Assembly (NCBI GenBank): GCA_013151785.1 | Contig: JAADHP010000078.1 | Span: 1-17,752 of the forward strand | Direction of reading: 5' to 3' | Source: Nitrospirota bacterium | GTDB lineage: Bacteria; Nitrospirota; Thermodesulfovibrionia; Thermodesulfovibrionales; JdFR-85 | DNA: 17,752 nucleotides | In this document: positions 1-6,891 of the stretch, piece after piece | How the letters are laid out: the number at the start of each line of letters is the position of its first letter | How positions within the stretch are numbered: position 1 is the stretch's first letter | Notes under the pieces: model-generated | The model's database searches: none | Told to the model about the DNA's origin: nothing | The model's input: the letters and a program-made list of their open reading frames with translations, nothing else | Translations under genes and position numbers: made by a program

Positions 1-55
1 TTCAAAGACTTCAATTTCTAAATAATGATTGTCATCAGGTTCATATTCAAATTGA

Positions 56-1171
56 ATGCTTTGTCGGGCAGTAGGACAGCTTGCTGCTGGCATTGCCCAT
101 GATTTCAATAATATCCTTACAGGAATAATAGGTTATGCCGAGATGTTAATGGCAGAGGAGGAACTCCCCTATTACATAAAAAAAAGAATAGACATGATAC
201 TACAGAGCGGCCTGAGGGCTGCCAATATGGTGAAACAGATTCTTGACTTTTCCAGAAAATCTGTCTCTGAAGAGGCAGTATTTGATCTGACATCCTTTCT
301 GAAGGAATTCCTGAGGTTTGCTCAAAGGGTTATTCCTGAAAACATCCGAATAGACTTTTCCACAGAACTTGAACAATGCAGGATAAAGGCAGACCCGGCC
401 AAGATACAGCAGGTCTTTACCAATCTTGTTGTCAATGCAAAGGATGCCATGCCAGATGGGGGTAACATCCATATAACCCTTAGAAAGGAGTATATTGAAA
501 ACCCATCATTTGCAGAGATGGCCCCTGGCGATTGGATTGTAATTGAATTCACTGATAGAGGTTGTGGTATTCCTTCAGATATCCTGCCCCATATTTTCGA
601 GCCCTTTTTTACAACAAAACCTGTTGGTCATGGTACAGGACTTGGCCTTCCACAGGTATACGGCATAATCAGACAACACGGAGGGTTTATTGATGTTCGA
701 TCCATGGTGGGATGTGGTACAACCTTTACAATCTTTCTACCCTTTACAGCAGAGGATATTACCGCGACCAAGGAAAAACCTCTCTCCTGCCCCCAGGGCA
801 GAGGAGAGATGATCCTTATTGTAGAAGACAATGAGGAGGTACGGAGTTTTCTTGTTACCTTTCTTACAGAACTCCAGTACAGGACAATTAGTGTGAGCAA
901 TGGCCTTGAGGCACTTGATGTGTATAAACAAAAGAAATCTGAAATATCCCTCATACTGACAGACCTTGTAATGCCTGAAATGAGCGGCCTGGAGTTCTGC
1001 AAGAAGATAAAACAACTCCATCCCGATGCCAAGATCATCGCTATAAGCGGCTATCCACTCATGTCCGACGACCAGAAGTACATGCTTGAATGCTTCGACA
1101 GGATTGTAAACAAACCCTTTGAGATAAAGGATATGGCAGTTGTAATAAGTGAACTATTGCATAGTAGATGA
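56..1171 (+). CDS. Hybrid histidine kinase (HisKA-HATPase-REC), N-terminus missing or disrupted
   Basis: This is a cytoplasmic sensor-kinase core that would autophosphorylate on His and pass the phosphate to its own receiver domain. Visible parts are the H-box GQLAAGIAHDFNN with His15, the N-box around FTNLVVNAKDAMPDGG, G-boxes DRGCGIP and GHGTGLGLPQVYG, and a C-terminal receiver starting at ILIVEDNEE with phospho-acceptor Asp303 in LTDLVMPEMSG. No sensor, PAS or membrane segment precedes the H-box. An in-frame TGA (53-55) abuts the ATG, and no Shine-Dalgarno is seen. Another frame (from base 3) is open up to the H-box and reads FLNNDCHQVHIQIE, which resembles a PAS strand. The gene may therefore be frameshifted or internally deleted upstream. 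Its end overlaps the convergent receiver gene by 18 bp. The kinase identity is certain; the start is not. Confidence 0.85.
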   Translation: MLCRAVGQLAAGIAHDFNNILTGIIGYAEMLMAEEELPYYIKKRIDMILQSGLRAANMVKQILDFSRKSVSEEAVFDLTSFLKEFLRFAQRVIPENIRIDFSTELEQCRIKADPAKIQQVFTNLVVNAKDAMPDGGNIHITLRKEYIENPSFAEMAPGDWIVIEFTDRGCGIPSDILPHIFEPFFTTKPVGHGTGLGLPQVYGIIRQHGGFIDVRSMVGCGTTFTIFLPFTAEDITATKEKPLSCPQGRGEMILIVEDNEEVRSFLVTFLTELQYRTISVSNGLEALDVYKQKKSEISLILTDLVMPEMSGLEFCKKIKQLHPDAKIIAISGYPLMSDDQKYMLECFDRIVNKPFEIKDMAVVISELLHSR

Positions 1172-1744
1172 CCCTTGCCTCTGCTCCAGTATAAAATTAA
1201 GCAAAAACTGCACACGCCTTGCCAGTGCCTCAGGTTCTGGGGATGAGCCTTTATTTATATAATTTGCAGGCGCAAGGAGAGACATCTGCTTCTTCAATCC
1301 CTCATCAGCCTTTATGGATGAAAAGAATATAATGGGTGTATGTGGCAGGGACATCTTCTTCTCCAGTGCCCTCATGGTACGGGCTGCTGTAAGTCCGTCC
1401 ATCACAGGCATATTGAGATCAAGTATTACAAAGGCAGGTCTTATCCTGTCATTAATCATCCGTGTATAAGCAGAGACAAAATCAAGTCCATTTTCAGAAT
1501 CGTTCACCTCTTTCACTATAGAATTTTTCAGAAGCAATTCTTTAAGCAATGTCCTGATAAATCGGGAATCCTCTGCAATTAATGCAACAGAGTTGGTCTG
1601 CAGTTCCTTTTTCTCCCAGAGATTTTCCACATCAAGGGTAAACCCACAGTACTGACAGGTGAGTTCCCTCCTTTCATGTCGTTCCACCACATTATAAGGA
1701 ACATCCTCTCCACAACAGAGGCAGTATTTTTTGTTCCCCTCCAT
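1154..1744 (-). CDS. Zinc-ribbon plus receiver-domain response regulator
   Basis: A 196-aa protein with two parts. Residues 8-35 carry a Cys cluster (CLCCG, then CQYCG 19 residues later), as in a structural zinc ribbon. The rest is a CheY-like receiver: acidic pair in IAEDS (Asp59), phospho-acceptor Asp109 in ILDLNMPVMDG, switch Ser in IFFSS and conserved Lys in YINKG. There is no DNA-binding or enzymatic output domain, so it probably acts by protein contact, perhaps with the convergent kinase; that is inference. I place the start at the ATG at 1744, because the upstream in-frame TTG (1807) is part of a good -35 box. The start has a GGGG stretch 10 nt upstream. Confidence 0.85.
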   Translation of the reverse strand: MEGNKKYCLCCGEDVPYNVVERHERRELTCQYCGFTLDVENLWEKKELQTNSVALIAEDSRFIRTLLKELLLKNSIVKEVNDSENGLDFVSAYTRMINDRIRPAFVILDLNMPVMDGLTAARTMRALEKKMSLPHTPIIFFSSIKADEGLKKQMSLLAPANYINKGSSPEPEALARRVQFLLNFILEQRQGSSTMQ

Positions 1745-1777
1745 ATATAAGGGACCCCTTTTAAAATATTTATCCCT

Positions 1778-1807
1778 ATTATACATTTGAAAATTATTGA
1801 AAATCAA
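1778..1807 (-). promoter_or_regulatory. Sigma70-type promoter of the receiver gene
   Basis: On the minus strand, TTGATT (1807-1802), an 18-nt spacer and a perfect TATAAT (1783-1778). Transcription would start near 1771, giving a leader of about 26 nt before the ATG at 1744. Confidence 0.6.
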
Positions 1808-1864
1808 CCTATATTCAGACAGGCAGAGAGGTGGTTCATCAGGGCATTAAGGTAAGAACAACCC

Positions 1865-1883
1865 GGGAGGGATTCCCCCTCCC
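1865..1883 (-). terminator. GC-rich hairpin after the 20-codon ORF
   Basis: On the minus strand GGGAGGG-GGAAT-CCCTCCC forms a perfect 7-bp G/C-rich stem with a 5-nt loop. It begins 12 nt after the stop of the small ORF and is followed by GGGTTGTTCTT. The U tract is imperfect, so it could also be a processing or attenuation structure. Confidence 0.55.
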
Positions 1884-1895
1884 TGTAAAACCAAT

Positions 1896-1958
1896 TCAGC
1901 AGGATGACTTGCACTTGCATGTTGTGGAAGCCGCCTTTGAAATCTTTTTGATCTTCAT
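1896..1958 (-). CDS. Candidate 20-aa Cys/Lys-rich microprotein or leader peptide
   Basis: The ORF encodes MKIKKISKAASTTCKCKSSC, then TGA. Evidence that it is real: GGAGG lies exactly 6 nt before the ATG; a TATAAT box sits about 60 nt upstream on the same strand; a GC-rich hairpin follows the stop. The peptide has a basic, Ser/Thr-containing N-terminal part and three Cys in the last seven residues. I do not recognise a family. It could be a secreted or modified peptide, a metal-binding microprotein, a regulatory leader peptide read for Cys codons, or the ORF of a dual-function small RNA. It lies upstream of the zinc-ribbon receiver gene in the same orientation, but that gene has its own promoter. 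Coding is inferred from signals, not from homology. Confidence 0.45.
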   Translation of the reverse strand: MKIKKISKAASTTCKCKSSC

Positions 1959-1984
1959 AAAAAACCTCCCTTTCTTAGGGTTTA

Positions 1985-2001
1985 GCCTGCTTCATGCAGG
2001 C
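1985..2001 (-). other. Leader hairpin of the micro-unit
   Basis: A perfect 6-bp stem with a 5-nt loop (GCCTGC-ATGAA-GCAGGC on the minus strand). It lies between the TATAAT box and the Shine-Dalgarno of the 20-codon ORF, so it would fold in the 5' leader. No U run follows, so it is not a terminator. Confidence 0.45.
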
Positions 2002-2018
2002 CTGTATGTCTCAGAAAT

Positions 2019-2024
2019 ATTATA
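2019..2024 (-). promoter_or_regulatory. -10 box of the micro-unit
   Basis: Perfect TATAAT on the minus strand, with transcription expected from about 2012 and a leader of roughly 54 nt to the small ORF. No good -35 hexamer is found at 16-18 nt spacing, so this promoter may need an activator or be weak. It is back to back with the cysQ promoter. Confidence 0.4.
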
Positions 2025-2055
2025 CAACAAAAAATCACTTTTTGAGGTACGGATC

Positions 2056-2084
2056 TTGGTTATTTTGTAAGAATATGTTACACT
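2056..2084 (+). promoter_or_regulatory. Sigma70-type promoter of cysQ
   Basis: TTGGTT (2056-2061), exact 17-nt spacer, TACACT (2079-2084). The predicted start near 2091 leaves a leader of about 29 nt, ending in AGGAGGG before the ATG at 2120. Confidence 0.55.
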
Positions 2085-2119
2085 TAAGGCATGAGAAGCA
2101 ATTCCTCAGGAGGGTTAGA

Positions 2120-3034
2120 ATGGACCGTGATGAAATAAACAGGCTGGTAACAACCGCCCTTTCTGCCTCGGTAGAAGCAGGAAGGGAGATTTTAAAGATC
2201 TATAGCACTGACTTCGAAATCGAAAGAAAACAAGACGACTCTCCCCTCACGATTGCTGATATGAACTCACATAGAATAATCGTAAAATACCTTGAAGAGA
2301 CAAGATTATACCATGATAATAATATCCCCATCCTGAGTGAAGAGGGAAAAGACATCCCCTATCAGGAGAGACAGGGCTGGGAATACTTCTGGCTGGTTGA
2401 TCCACTGGATGGCACAAAGGAGTTTATCAAAAGAAACGGAGAGTTTACTGTAAATATAGCCCTTATCCATCGTGGAAGACCCAAAATAGGTGTAATTTAT
2501 ATACCTGTTAGAGACACATTGTACTTTTCCGCCTGCGGTATCGGTGCTTTTAAAATATCTCGGGCATCTACAGAGATATCAATTCTCTCTAATATAATCA
2601 ATAATACCATAGATATCAACATACCCAGCCTCAGTATCTTAAAAAATTCATTGTATACTGAACCTGAAGAACCTGTCCGTATAATTGGTAGCAGATCCCA
2701 TTCAACACCACTGGTAGAAGACTTCATAGAGAAAATCAAAACCTCTTTTGGAAAGATAGAGTTCATCTCTGCAGGTAGTTCACTGAAGTTCTGCCTCATT
2801 GCTGAAGGCAGGGCAGTCATTTATCCACGATTTGCTCCTACCATGGAGTGGGACACTGCAGCAGGCCAGGCTATCGTGGAAGAGGCAGGTGGGAGAGTTA
2901 TTGATATGGAAACAATGACAGCACTAAAATACAACAAAAAAAGCCTGAAGAATCCTTTCTTCCTTGCAACAGCGAACCTTCACGAGGATCTTATTAACAG
3001 ACTGTTTGAGATATTACCTTGCAGGAAGGAATAG
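2120..3034 (+). CDS. cysQ: 3'(2'),5'-bisphosphate nucleotidase, inositol-monophosphatase family
   Basis: CysQ removes the 3'-phosphate of PAP/PAPS, clearing the inhibitory by-product of sulfate activation and of 4'-phosphopantetheine transfer. It is a cytoplasmic Mg2+-dependent enzyme. The family metal-binding motif is DPLDGTKEF (Asp94, Asp97, Gly98, Thr99), followed by the CysQ-like IKRNGEFTVNIALI; the second motif is WDTAAGQAIVEEAGG with Asp245. The 304-aa product is slightly longer than many CysQ proteins (about 250-270), with extra sequence around residues 150-190. I start at the ATG at 2120 because AGGAGGG lies 5 nt upstream; longer readings extend through the promoter. It is followed after 1 nt by the TPR gene. 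The family is certain, and CysQ rather than IMPase is likely. Confidence 0.88.
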   Translation: MDRDEINRLVTTALSASVEAGREILKIYSTDFEIERKQDDSPLTIADMNSHRIIVKYLEETRLYHDNNIPILSEEGKDIPYQERQGWEYFWLVDPLDGTKEFIKRNGEFTVNIALIHRGRPKIGVIYIPVRDTLYFSACGIGAFKISRASTEISILSNIINNTIDINIPSLSILKNSLYTEPEEPVRIIGSRSHSTPLVEDFIEKIKTSFGKIEFISAGSSLKFCLIAEGRAVIYPRFAPTMEWDTAAGQAIVEEAGGRVIDMETMTALKYNKKSLKNPFFLATANLHEDLINRLFEILPCRKE

Positions 3035-3035
3035 A

Positions 3036-3479
3036 ATGGAACAAAACAAAGCAAAGGAACTTTTCGAGAAAGGACTACAGGCCCTTTCCAGTGATGAACC
3101 TGTAAGGGCACTTTCCCTTTTTGAAAGGGCATTCTCAATTGAGCCCCTTCCTGTTATAAAATCCTACCTTGCCTATTGTATAGCACGAGAAAGAGGACAG
3201 GTATCCCATGCCATATCCCTCTGTGAAGAGGCTGTGGCTGTGGAAAAGGACAACCCCCTTCATTACCTGAATCTTGGCAGGATCTATCTAATCAAGAGAG
3301 ACAAGGTTAAGGCTATCCAGATCTTCAGGTCAGGCCTTAAACATGGCATACATCCTGAGATCATAGAAGAACTGGAAAGACTGGGCACAAGGAAAAAGCC
3401 TGTAATTCCTTTCCTGAAAAGAAAAAACCCGATAAACAAGTATCTTGGACTTGTTTTAAGCAGACTGGGACTTCGTTAG
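3036..3479 (+). CDS. Small TPR-repeat protein
   Basis: A 147-aa soluble protein with about two to three tetratricopeptide units (residues roughly 3-125). Helical pairs include AKELFEKGLQALSSDEPVRA and the canonical LHYLNLGRIYLIKRDKVKAI. The basic C-terminal tail (PFLKRKNPINKYLG) has no repeat. TPR proteins scaffold protein-protein contacts; the partner is unknown. The start is one base after the cysQ stop, with AGGAAGGA 5 nt upstream, so the two genes are surely co-transcribed. Only one base separates its stop from the convergent mlaC stop, so there is no room for a separate terminator. Confidence 0.8.
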   Translation: MEQNKAKELFEKGLQALSSDEPVRALSLFERAFSIEPLPVIKSYLAYCIARERGQVSHAISLCEEAVAVEKDNPLHYLNLGRIYLIKRDKVKAIQIFRSGLKHGIHPEIIEELERLGTRKKPVIPFLKRKNPINKYLGLVLSRLGLR

Positions 3480-3480
3480 A

Positions 3481-4071
3481 TTATTCAACCTTCTTCCTTA
3501 GCCGATCCACCAGGGATTTATAAGAAGAGGAACGGATTATCCTGTCAAACTGTTTCCTGTAGTTATTCACAAGGCTTACACCTTCTATTATTACATCATA
3601 GACCTTCCAGTCGTTGCTCCTCTGCATCAATCTGTAGTCAATGGGTATTTCTACAGAGTCTCTGGTGATCACCACTGTTTTTACAATGGCATAGGGTGGG
3701 TCTATCCGTTCTTCTTTATAGATAATCCTTTCATCACTGTACTGTTCTATCCTTCTCAGATAGGTTCTTTCAAGGAGTTTCCTGAAGAGTCTCACAAATT
3801 CCTTACGTTCCTGATCAGTACGTTTTCGCCAGTGTCTTGCCAGTGCCCTTCTGGCCATTTCCTGAAAATCAAAACGTTCGGAGATAACTTCACCAAGTAG
3901 TTTCCTCTTTAATTCTTCCTTATCAGGACTCTTCAGATCAGGTCTTTTGAGAATCTCTATTACTTTATCTACTGTTACACGTAACTGTTGCATTGGATCT
4001 GAACAGTACCCCCTGGAGGCTATCAGAAAAAGAAATAACAGAGATGTAAAAGCAATGAAACACTTTCTCAT
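3481..4071 (-). CDS. mlaC: MlaC: periplasmic phospholipid shuttle (Tgt2/MlaC family)
   Basis: MlaC carries phospholipids through the periplasm between the outer-membrane MlaA complex and the inner-membrane MlaFED transporter. The 196-aa product has a basic N-terminus, a hydrophobic core (residues 5-18) and a plausible signal-peptidase I site near GYC-SDP, which fits a periplasmic location. Family features include the segment ISERFDFQEMARRALARHW, the motif LERTYLRRIEQYSDE and NDWKVYDVIIEGVSLVNNYRKQF near the C-terminus. GGAGG lies 4 nt before the ATG. It is the last gene of the mla operon, 20 nt after mlaA. Confidence 0.9.
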   Translation of the reverse strand: MRKCFIAFTSLLFLFLIASRGYCSDPMQQLRVTVDKVIEILKRPDLKSPDKEELKRKLLGEVISERFDFQEMARRALARHWRKRTDQERKEFVRLFRKLLERTYLRRIEQYSDERIIYKEERIDPPYAIVKTVVITRDSVEIPIDYRLMQRSNDWKVYDVIIEGVSLVNNYRKQFDRIIRSSSYKSLVDRLRKKVE

Positions 4072-4091
4072 GTTTCCTCCAACAGTTTTTC

Positions 4092-4829
4092 CTATTTTTT
4101 GATCTTTTTATTTCTGTACTGGATATAGGCATCCTGTATGGCTATATAAGGATCAAGGGCAGATGCCTTTATATCCTCATATTCACCAAGATGCAGAGAT
4201 GTCTTGTTTGTAAACTCTATGGTGTGAACCATTATGGCATTTTCCAATTCAAGATAATTTACAGGATCCAAAAAACCATCTCCTATTGTCCCAAGTGTGT
4301 CTCGTAATGTAGAAGGGCCAAGTACTGGCCAGACAATATATATACCATTACCAATGCCGTAATTACCAAGGGTCTGTCCCAGATCCTCGTCATCCACAAC
4401 CCTGAGCTTCAGATCCTTACCGGCAAAATCATGGAAACCGAAGACCCCTCCTGTTGTGTTAAGCACAAAACTTACTGCCTCAACACCTGCAGATTTTATC
4501 TTGCCCTGCAGCAGACAGTTCACCACCCTTACAGGTGCTGTAATATTGTGAAAGAAATTGCTGATAGCATGCCTGAAATCCTCTGGCACAACCATGGAAT
4601 AACCCCTTGCCACAGGCTTTATGAGCCAGAAATAAAGTCTATCATTGAACTGGAATACCAGCCTGTTCCATGGCTCAAGAGGATCTGCTACTGTAGTGAT
4701 TGTCTCCTCGTCAAGATAGTCCTTTTCGTGAGATACAGTATCCTCTGCAAAAACAGTACATTTAAAGAAGATAAGAAACACAAAGATGAAACAAAACAGA
4801 AAAAATCCCTGTCGCTGATGCTTTACCAT
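4092..4829 (-). CDS. mlaA: MlaA (VacJ): outer-membrane phospholipid removal protein
   Basis: MlaA takes mislocalised phospholipids from the outer leaflet of the outer membrane and hands them to MlaC. The family signature ADPLEPWNR is present after an N-terminal signal segment, followed by FQFNDRLYFWLIKPVARGY, the NCLLQGK region and VWPVLGPSTLRDTLG. The signal segment (residues 9-23 hydrophobic) has Cys13 and Cys24, but neither sits in a normal lipobox (FLFC, FFKC). Signal-peptidase I cleavage at VFA-ED looks more likely, so the protein may not be a lipoprotein. I use the ATG at 4829 (GGAG 4-5 nt upstream, one base after the mlaD stop) rather than the in-frame TTG at 4853. Confidence 0.9.
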   Translation of the reverse strand: MVKHQRQGFFLFCFIFVFLIFFKCTVFAEDTVSHEKDYLDEETITTVADPLEPWNRLVFQFNDRLYFWLIKPVARGYSMVVPEDFRHAISNFFHNITAPVRVVNCLLQGKIKSAGVEAVSFVLNTTGGVFGFHDFAGKDLKLRVVDDEDLGQTLGNYGIGNGIYIVWPVLGPSTLRDTLGTIGDGFLDPVNYLELENAIMVHTIEFTNKTSLHLGEYEDIKASALDPYIAIQDAYIQYRNKKIKK

Positions 4830-4830
4830 C

Positions 4831-5277
4831 TTACTCCACCTTTCCGAAGACAAATTTTGAAAGCAATCCCTCCAGGTCTACTGCTGACTCTGTCTCCCGC
4901 AATTTATCACCATTAGCCAGCAGATGTTCTGAACCTCCAGGTGTAATCTCCACATACTTTTCTCCAATGAGACCTTTTGTCTTTATTGAGGCTATGGCAT
5001 CATCCTGGAGTGGTACATCACTGTTAATCTCCATTTCAACCAGGGCCGTATAGTCCCTGGTTAATCGGATACTTTTTACCTTACCCACTGTCACACCGGC
5101 AATCTCCACGCTTGCCCCTGGCTTGAGCCCACCGATGCCTTCAAATTCTGCATAGATGGTGTAGCCTTTCTTACCCCATACATCCAGGTCACCAAGATTG
5201 ACAGATATATAACCAAGGGCAAAGATACCCGCTATCACGAATATACCAACCAGTAGTTCCATATCGATCTTCTTCAT
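4831..5277 (-). CDS. mlaD: MlaD: MCE-domain substrate-binding protein
   Basis: MlaD is the inner-membrane-anchored MCE protein that forms a hexameric ring on the MlaFE transporter and receives lipid from MlaC. An N-terminal anchor (residues about 6-27, LLVGIFVIAGIFALGYISV) is followed by one MCE domain: YTIYAEFEGIGGLKPGASVEIAGVTVGKV, then IASIKTKGLIGEKYVEITPGG. Its 148 aa are normal for a short MlaD. The ATG at 5277 has AGGAGG 6 nt upstream; an in-frame TTG one codon earlier is less likely. It lies between mlaF and mlaA with short gaps. Confidence 0.92.
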   Translation of the reverse strand: MKKIDMELLVGIFVIAGIFALGYISVNLGDLDVWGKKGYTIYAEFEGIGGLKPGASVEIAGVTVGKVKSIRLTRDYTALVEMEINSDVPLQDDAIASIKTKGLIGEKYVEITPGGSEHLLANGDKLRETESAVDLEGLLSKFVFGKVE

Positions 5278-5293
5278 CAATCTCCTCCTGAAT

Positions 5294-6046
5294 TTATTGT
5301 AACACCTTTATAGGCCCTTCAAGCGAGCCTGTAATAAATTGCTTTACAACAGGATTTTCAGATCGCTGTATCTCTTCAGGAAGGCCCACCTCAACAATCC
5401 TTCCATCATGGAGCATGGCCACCCTGTCGGCAATATCAAATATCTGTGGTATATCATGGCTTATTACCACACCTGTAAACTGGTATTTCTTATGGGTTCT
5501 GATTATAAGACGATGGATAGAATTCAGACTTATGGGATCAAGCCCTGTAGTGGGTTCGTCAAAGAGCACTATAGAGGGTTCTGTAATCAATGCCCGTGCA
5601 AGGGCAACCCTTTTCCTCATTCCACCGCTGAGTTCTGCAGGATATTTGTCCTCAACCCCTGTTAATCCCACATCCTCAAGTGCGTGATCTACGCGCTGCC
5701 TGATTTCGGCTTTGGAGAGCCTGGTTTTCTCCTGAAGGGGAAAGGCCACATTTTCAAAGACCGTCATGGAATCGAAAAGCGCACCACCCTGAAAAAGGAC
5801 ACCAAATCTTTCTCTCAGCCTGCATACATCACGATAGCAGACCTTGAATATATCCTCTCCTTCAATCAGTATACTACCCGAGTCAGGCCTGTACAGTCCT
5901 ATGAGATGTTTCAGGAGCACACTCTTGCCCACCCCGCTTCTACCAATTATGACAATAAGCTCCCTGTCATGGATCGTGAGATTCACACCTTTCAGAACTT
6001 CCTGTCCGTTAAAAGACTTCCTCAGATCTATTATTTCTATCTTCAT
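5294..6046 (-). CDS. mlaF: MlaF: ABC ATPase of the phospholipid transporter
   Basis: Cytoplasmic ATP-hydrolysing subunit that drives the MlaE permease. All ABC motifs are intact: Walker A GRSGVGKS (Lys41), Q-loop Gln86, signature LSGGMRKR at about 139-146, Walker B IVLFDEP (Asp163, Glu164), D-loop TTGLD and H-loop His197 (VISHD). The 250-aa length is normal. The start codon follows the mlaE stop with no intervening base (TAA-ATG). The upstream Shine-Dalgarno is poor, so translation is probably coupled to mlaE. Confidence 0.95.
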   Translation of the reverse strand: MKIEIIDLRKSFNGQEVLKGVNLTIHDRELIVIIGRSGVGKSVLLKHLIGLYRPDSGSILIEGEDIFKVCYRDVCRLRERFGVLFQGGALFDSMTVFENVAFPLQEKTRLSKAEIRQRVDHALEDVGLTGVEDKYPAELSGGMRKRVALARALITEPSIVLFDEPTTGLDPISLNSIHRLIIRTHKKYQFTGVVISHDIPQIFDIADRVAMLHDGRIVEVGLPEEIQRSENPVVKQFITGSLEGPIKVLQ

Positions 6047-6826
6047 TTATACCCACACCGAACCGATGAAATAATCCCATATTAGTATCAGGATGGAGGA
6101 AAGGGAGGAAAGAACTACCGCCTCAGTTGTTGCCCTGCTGACTCCCTTTGCACCAAAGCCAGCATTATAGCCTTTGTAGCAAGAGACCCAGGCAACAATT
6201 AAACCAAAGCTCAAAGATTTAACCACACCAACCCATATATCATCCATATTAACAAAACTCTGCATCTGTGAAAAATATGTACCAGAACTCAGACCAAGCA
6301 GTTTAACAGCAACAACATAGCCACCGTATATTCCTATCAGATCAAAGATAGCACCAAGGAGGGGAAAGGCTATCAGTGCTGCCACAAGGTTTGGCACTAT
6401 AAGGTATCTCTTTGGACTTAATGCCATTGAGATAAGGGCGTCTATCTGTTCTGAAATGCGCATTATGCCAATCTCTGCAGTCAAGGCAGAACCTGCCCTT
6501 CCTGTTACCATAAGGGCAGAAAGCACAGGACCAAGTTCCCTGATAAGGCTCAGGGCAACTGCAGGGCCAAGCAATGCCTCAGAGCCAAACTTATTGAGGG
6601 TGTAAAAGACCTGCAACGAAAGTACCATGCCTGTAAAAGAACCTGTAAGCAATATAACAAGAAGGGATTTATTACCGAAAAACCAGATCTGCCTGAGCAT
6701 CAATCTGAACTTAAAAGGAGGGATAAATATATGCCCCACTGAGGTTACAAGGAAGATAAACATGCTTCCCATGTTCTTTATCTCGGAAAGTGCCCATCTT
6801 CCAACGAGTCGTACAGGATTTGTCAT
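6047..6826 (-). CDS. mlaE: MlaE: permease of the phospholipid transporter
   Basis: Integral inner-membrane permease of the MlaFEDB complex, 259 aa, the usual length. Hydrophobic segments lie at about residues 17-37, 50-75, 95-115, 145-180 and 225-255. The family core includes LTGSFTGMVLSLQ, ALVMTGRAGSALTAEIGIM(R)ISEQIDAL and MALSPKRYLIVPN, where the conserved Arg and Glu contact the ATPase. It is the first gene of the operon. No Shine-Dalgarno precedes the ATG; instead, a strong promoter ends 7 nt upstream, so the mRNA may start at the AUG. A later Met19 start is possible but would leave the N-terminus short. Confidence 0.93.
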   Translation of the reverse strand: MTNPVRLVGRWALSEIKNMGSMFIFLVTSVGHIFIPPFKFRLMLRQIWFFGNKSLLVILLTGSFTGMVLSLQVFYTLNKFGSEALLGPAVALSLIRELGPVLSALMVTGRAGSALTAEIGIMRISEQIDALISMALSPKRYLIVPNLVAALIAFPLLGAIFDLIGIYGGYVVAVKLLGLSSGTYFSQMQSFVNMDDIWVGVVKSLSFGLIVAWVSCYKGYNAGFGAKGVSRATTEAVVLSSLSSILILIWDYFIGSVWV

Positions 6827-6833
6827 GTTATTG

Positions 6834-6863
6834 ATTATATAGTTTAATATTAAGAAGTTTCAA
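6834..6863 (-). promoter_or_regulatory. Strong sigma70 promoter of the mla operon
   Basis: Minus-strand TTGAAA (6863-6858), 18-nt spacer and a perfect TATAAT (6839-6834). The -10 box ends 7 nt before the mlaE ATG, which places the expected transcription start at or next to the A of AUG. Confidence 0.65.
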
Positions 6864-6891
6864 TACACCCAAAAATGCCGGGAGAAAAAAA

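Noticed and set aside
1831..2070. 79-codon plus-strand ORF
   Set aside because: It has no Shine-Dalgarno, resembles no protein family, and lies antisense to the better-supported 20-codon unit and across both promoters.
4831..4853. TTG start giving mlaA a 23-bp overlap with mlaD
   Set aside because: The ATG at 4829 has a correctly spaced GGAG and gives a normal signal peptide; the TTG extension adds non-family residues.
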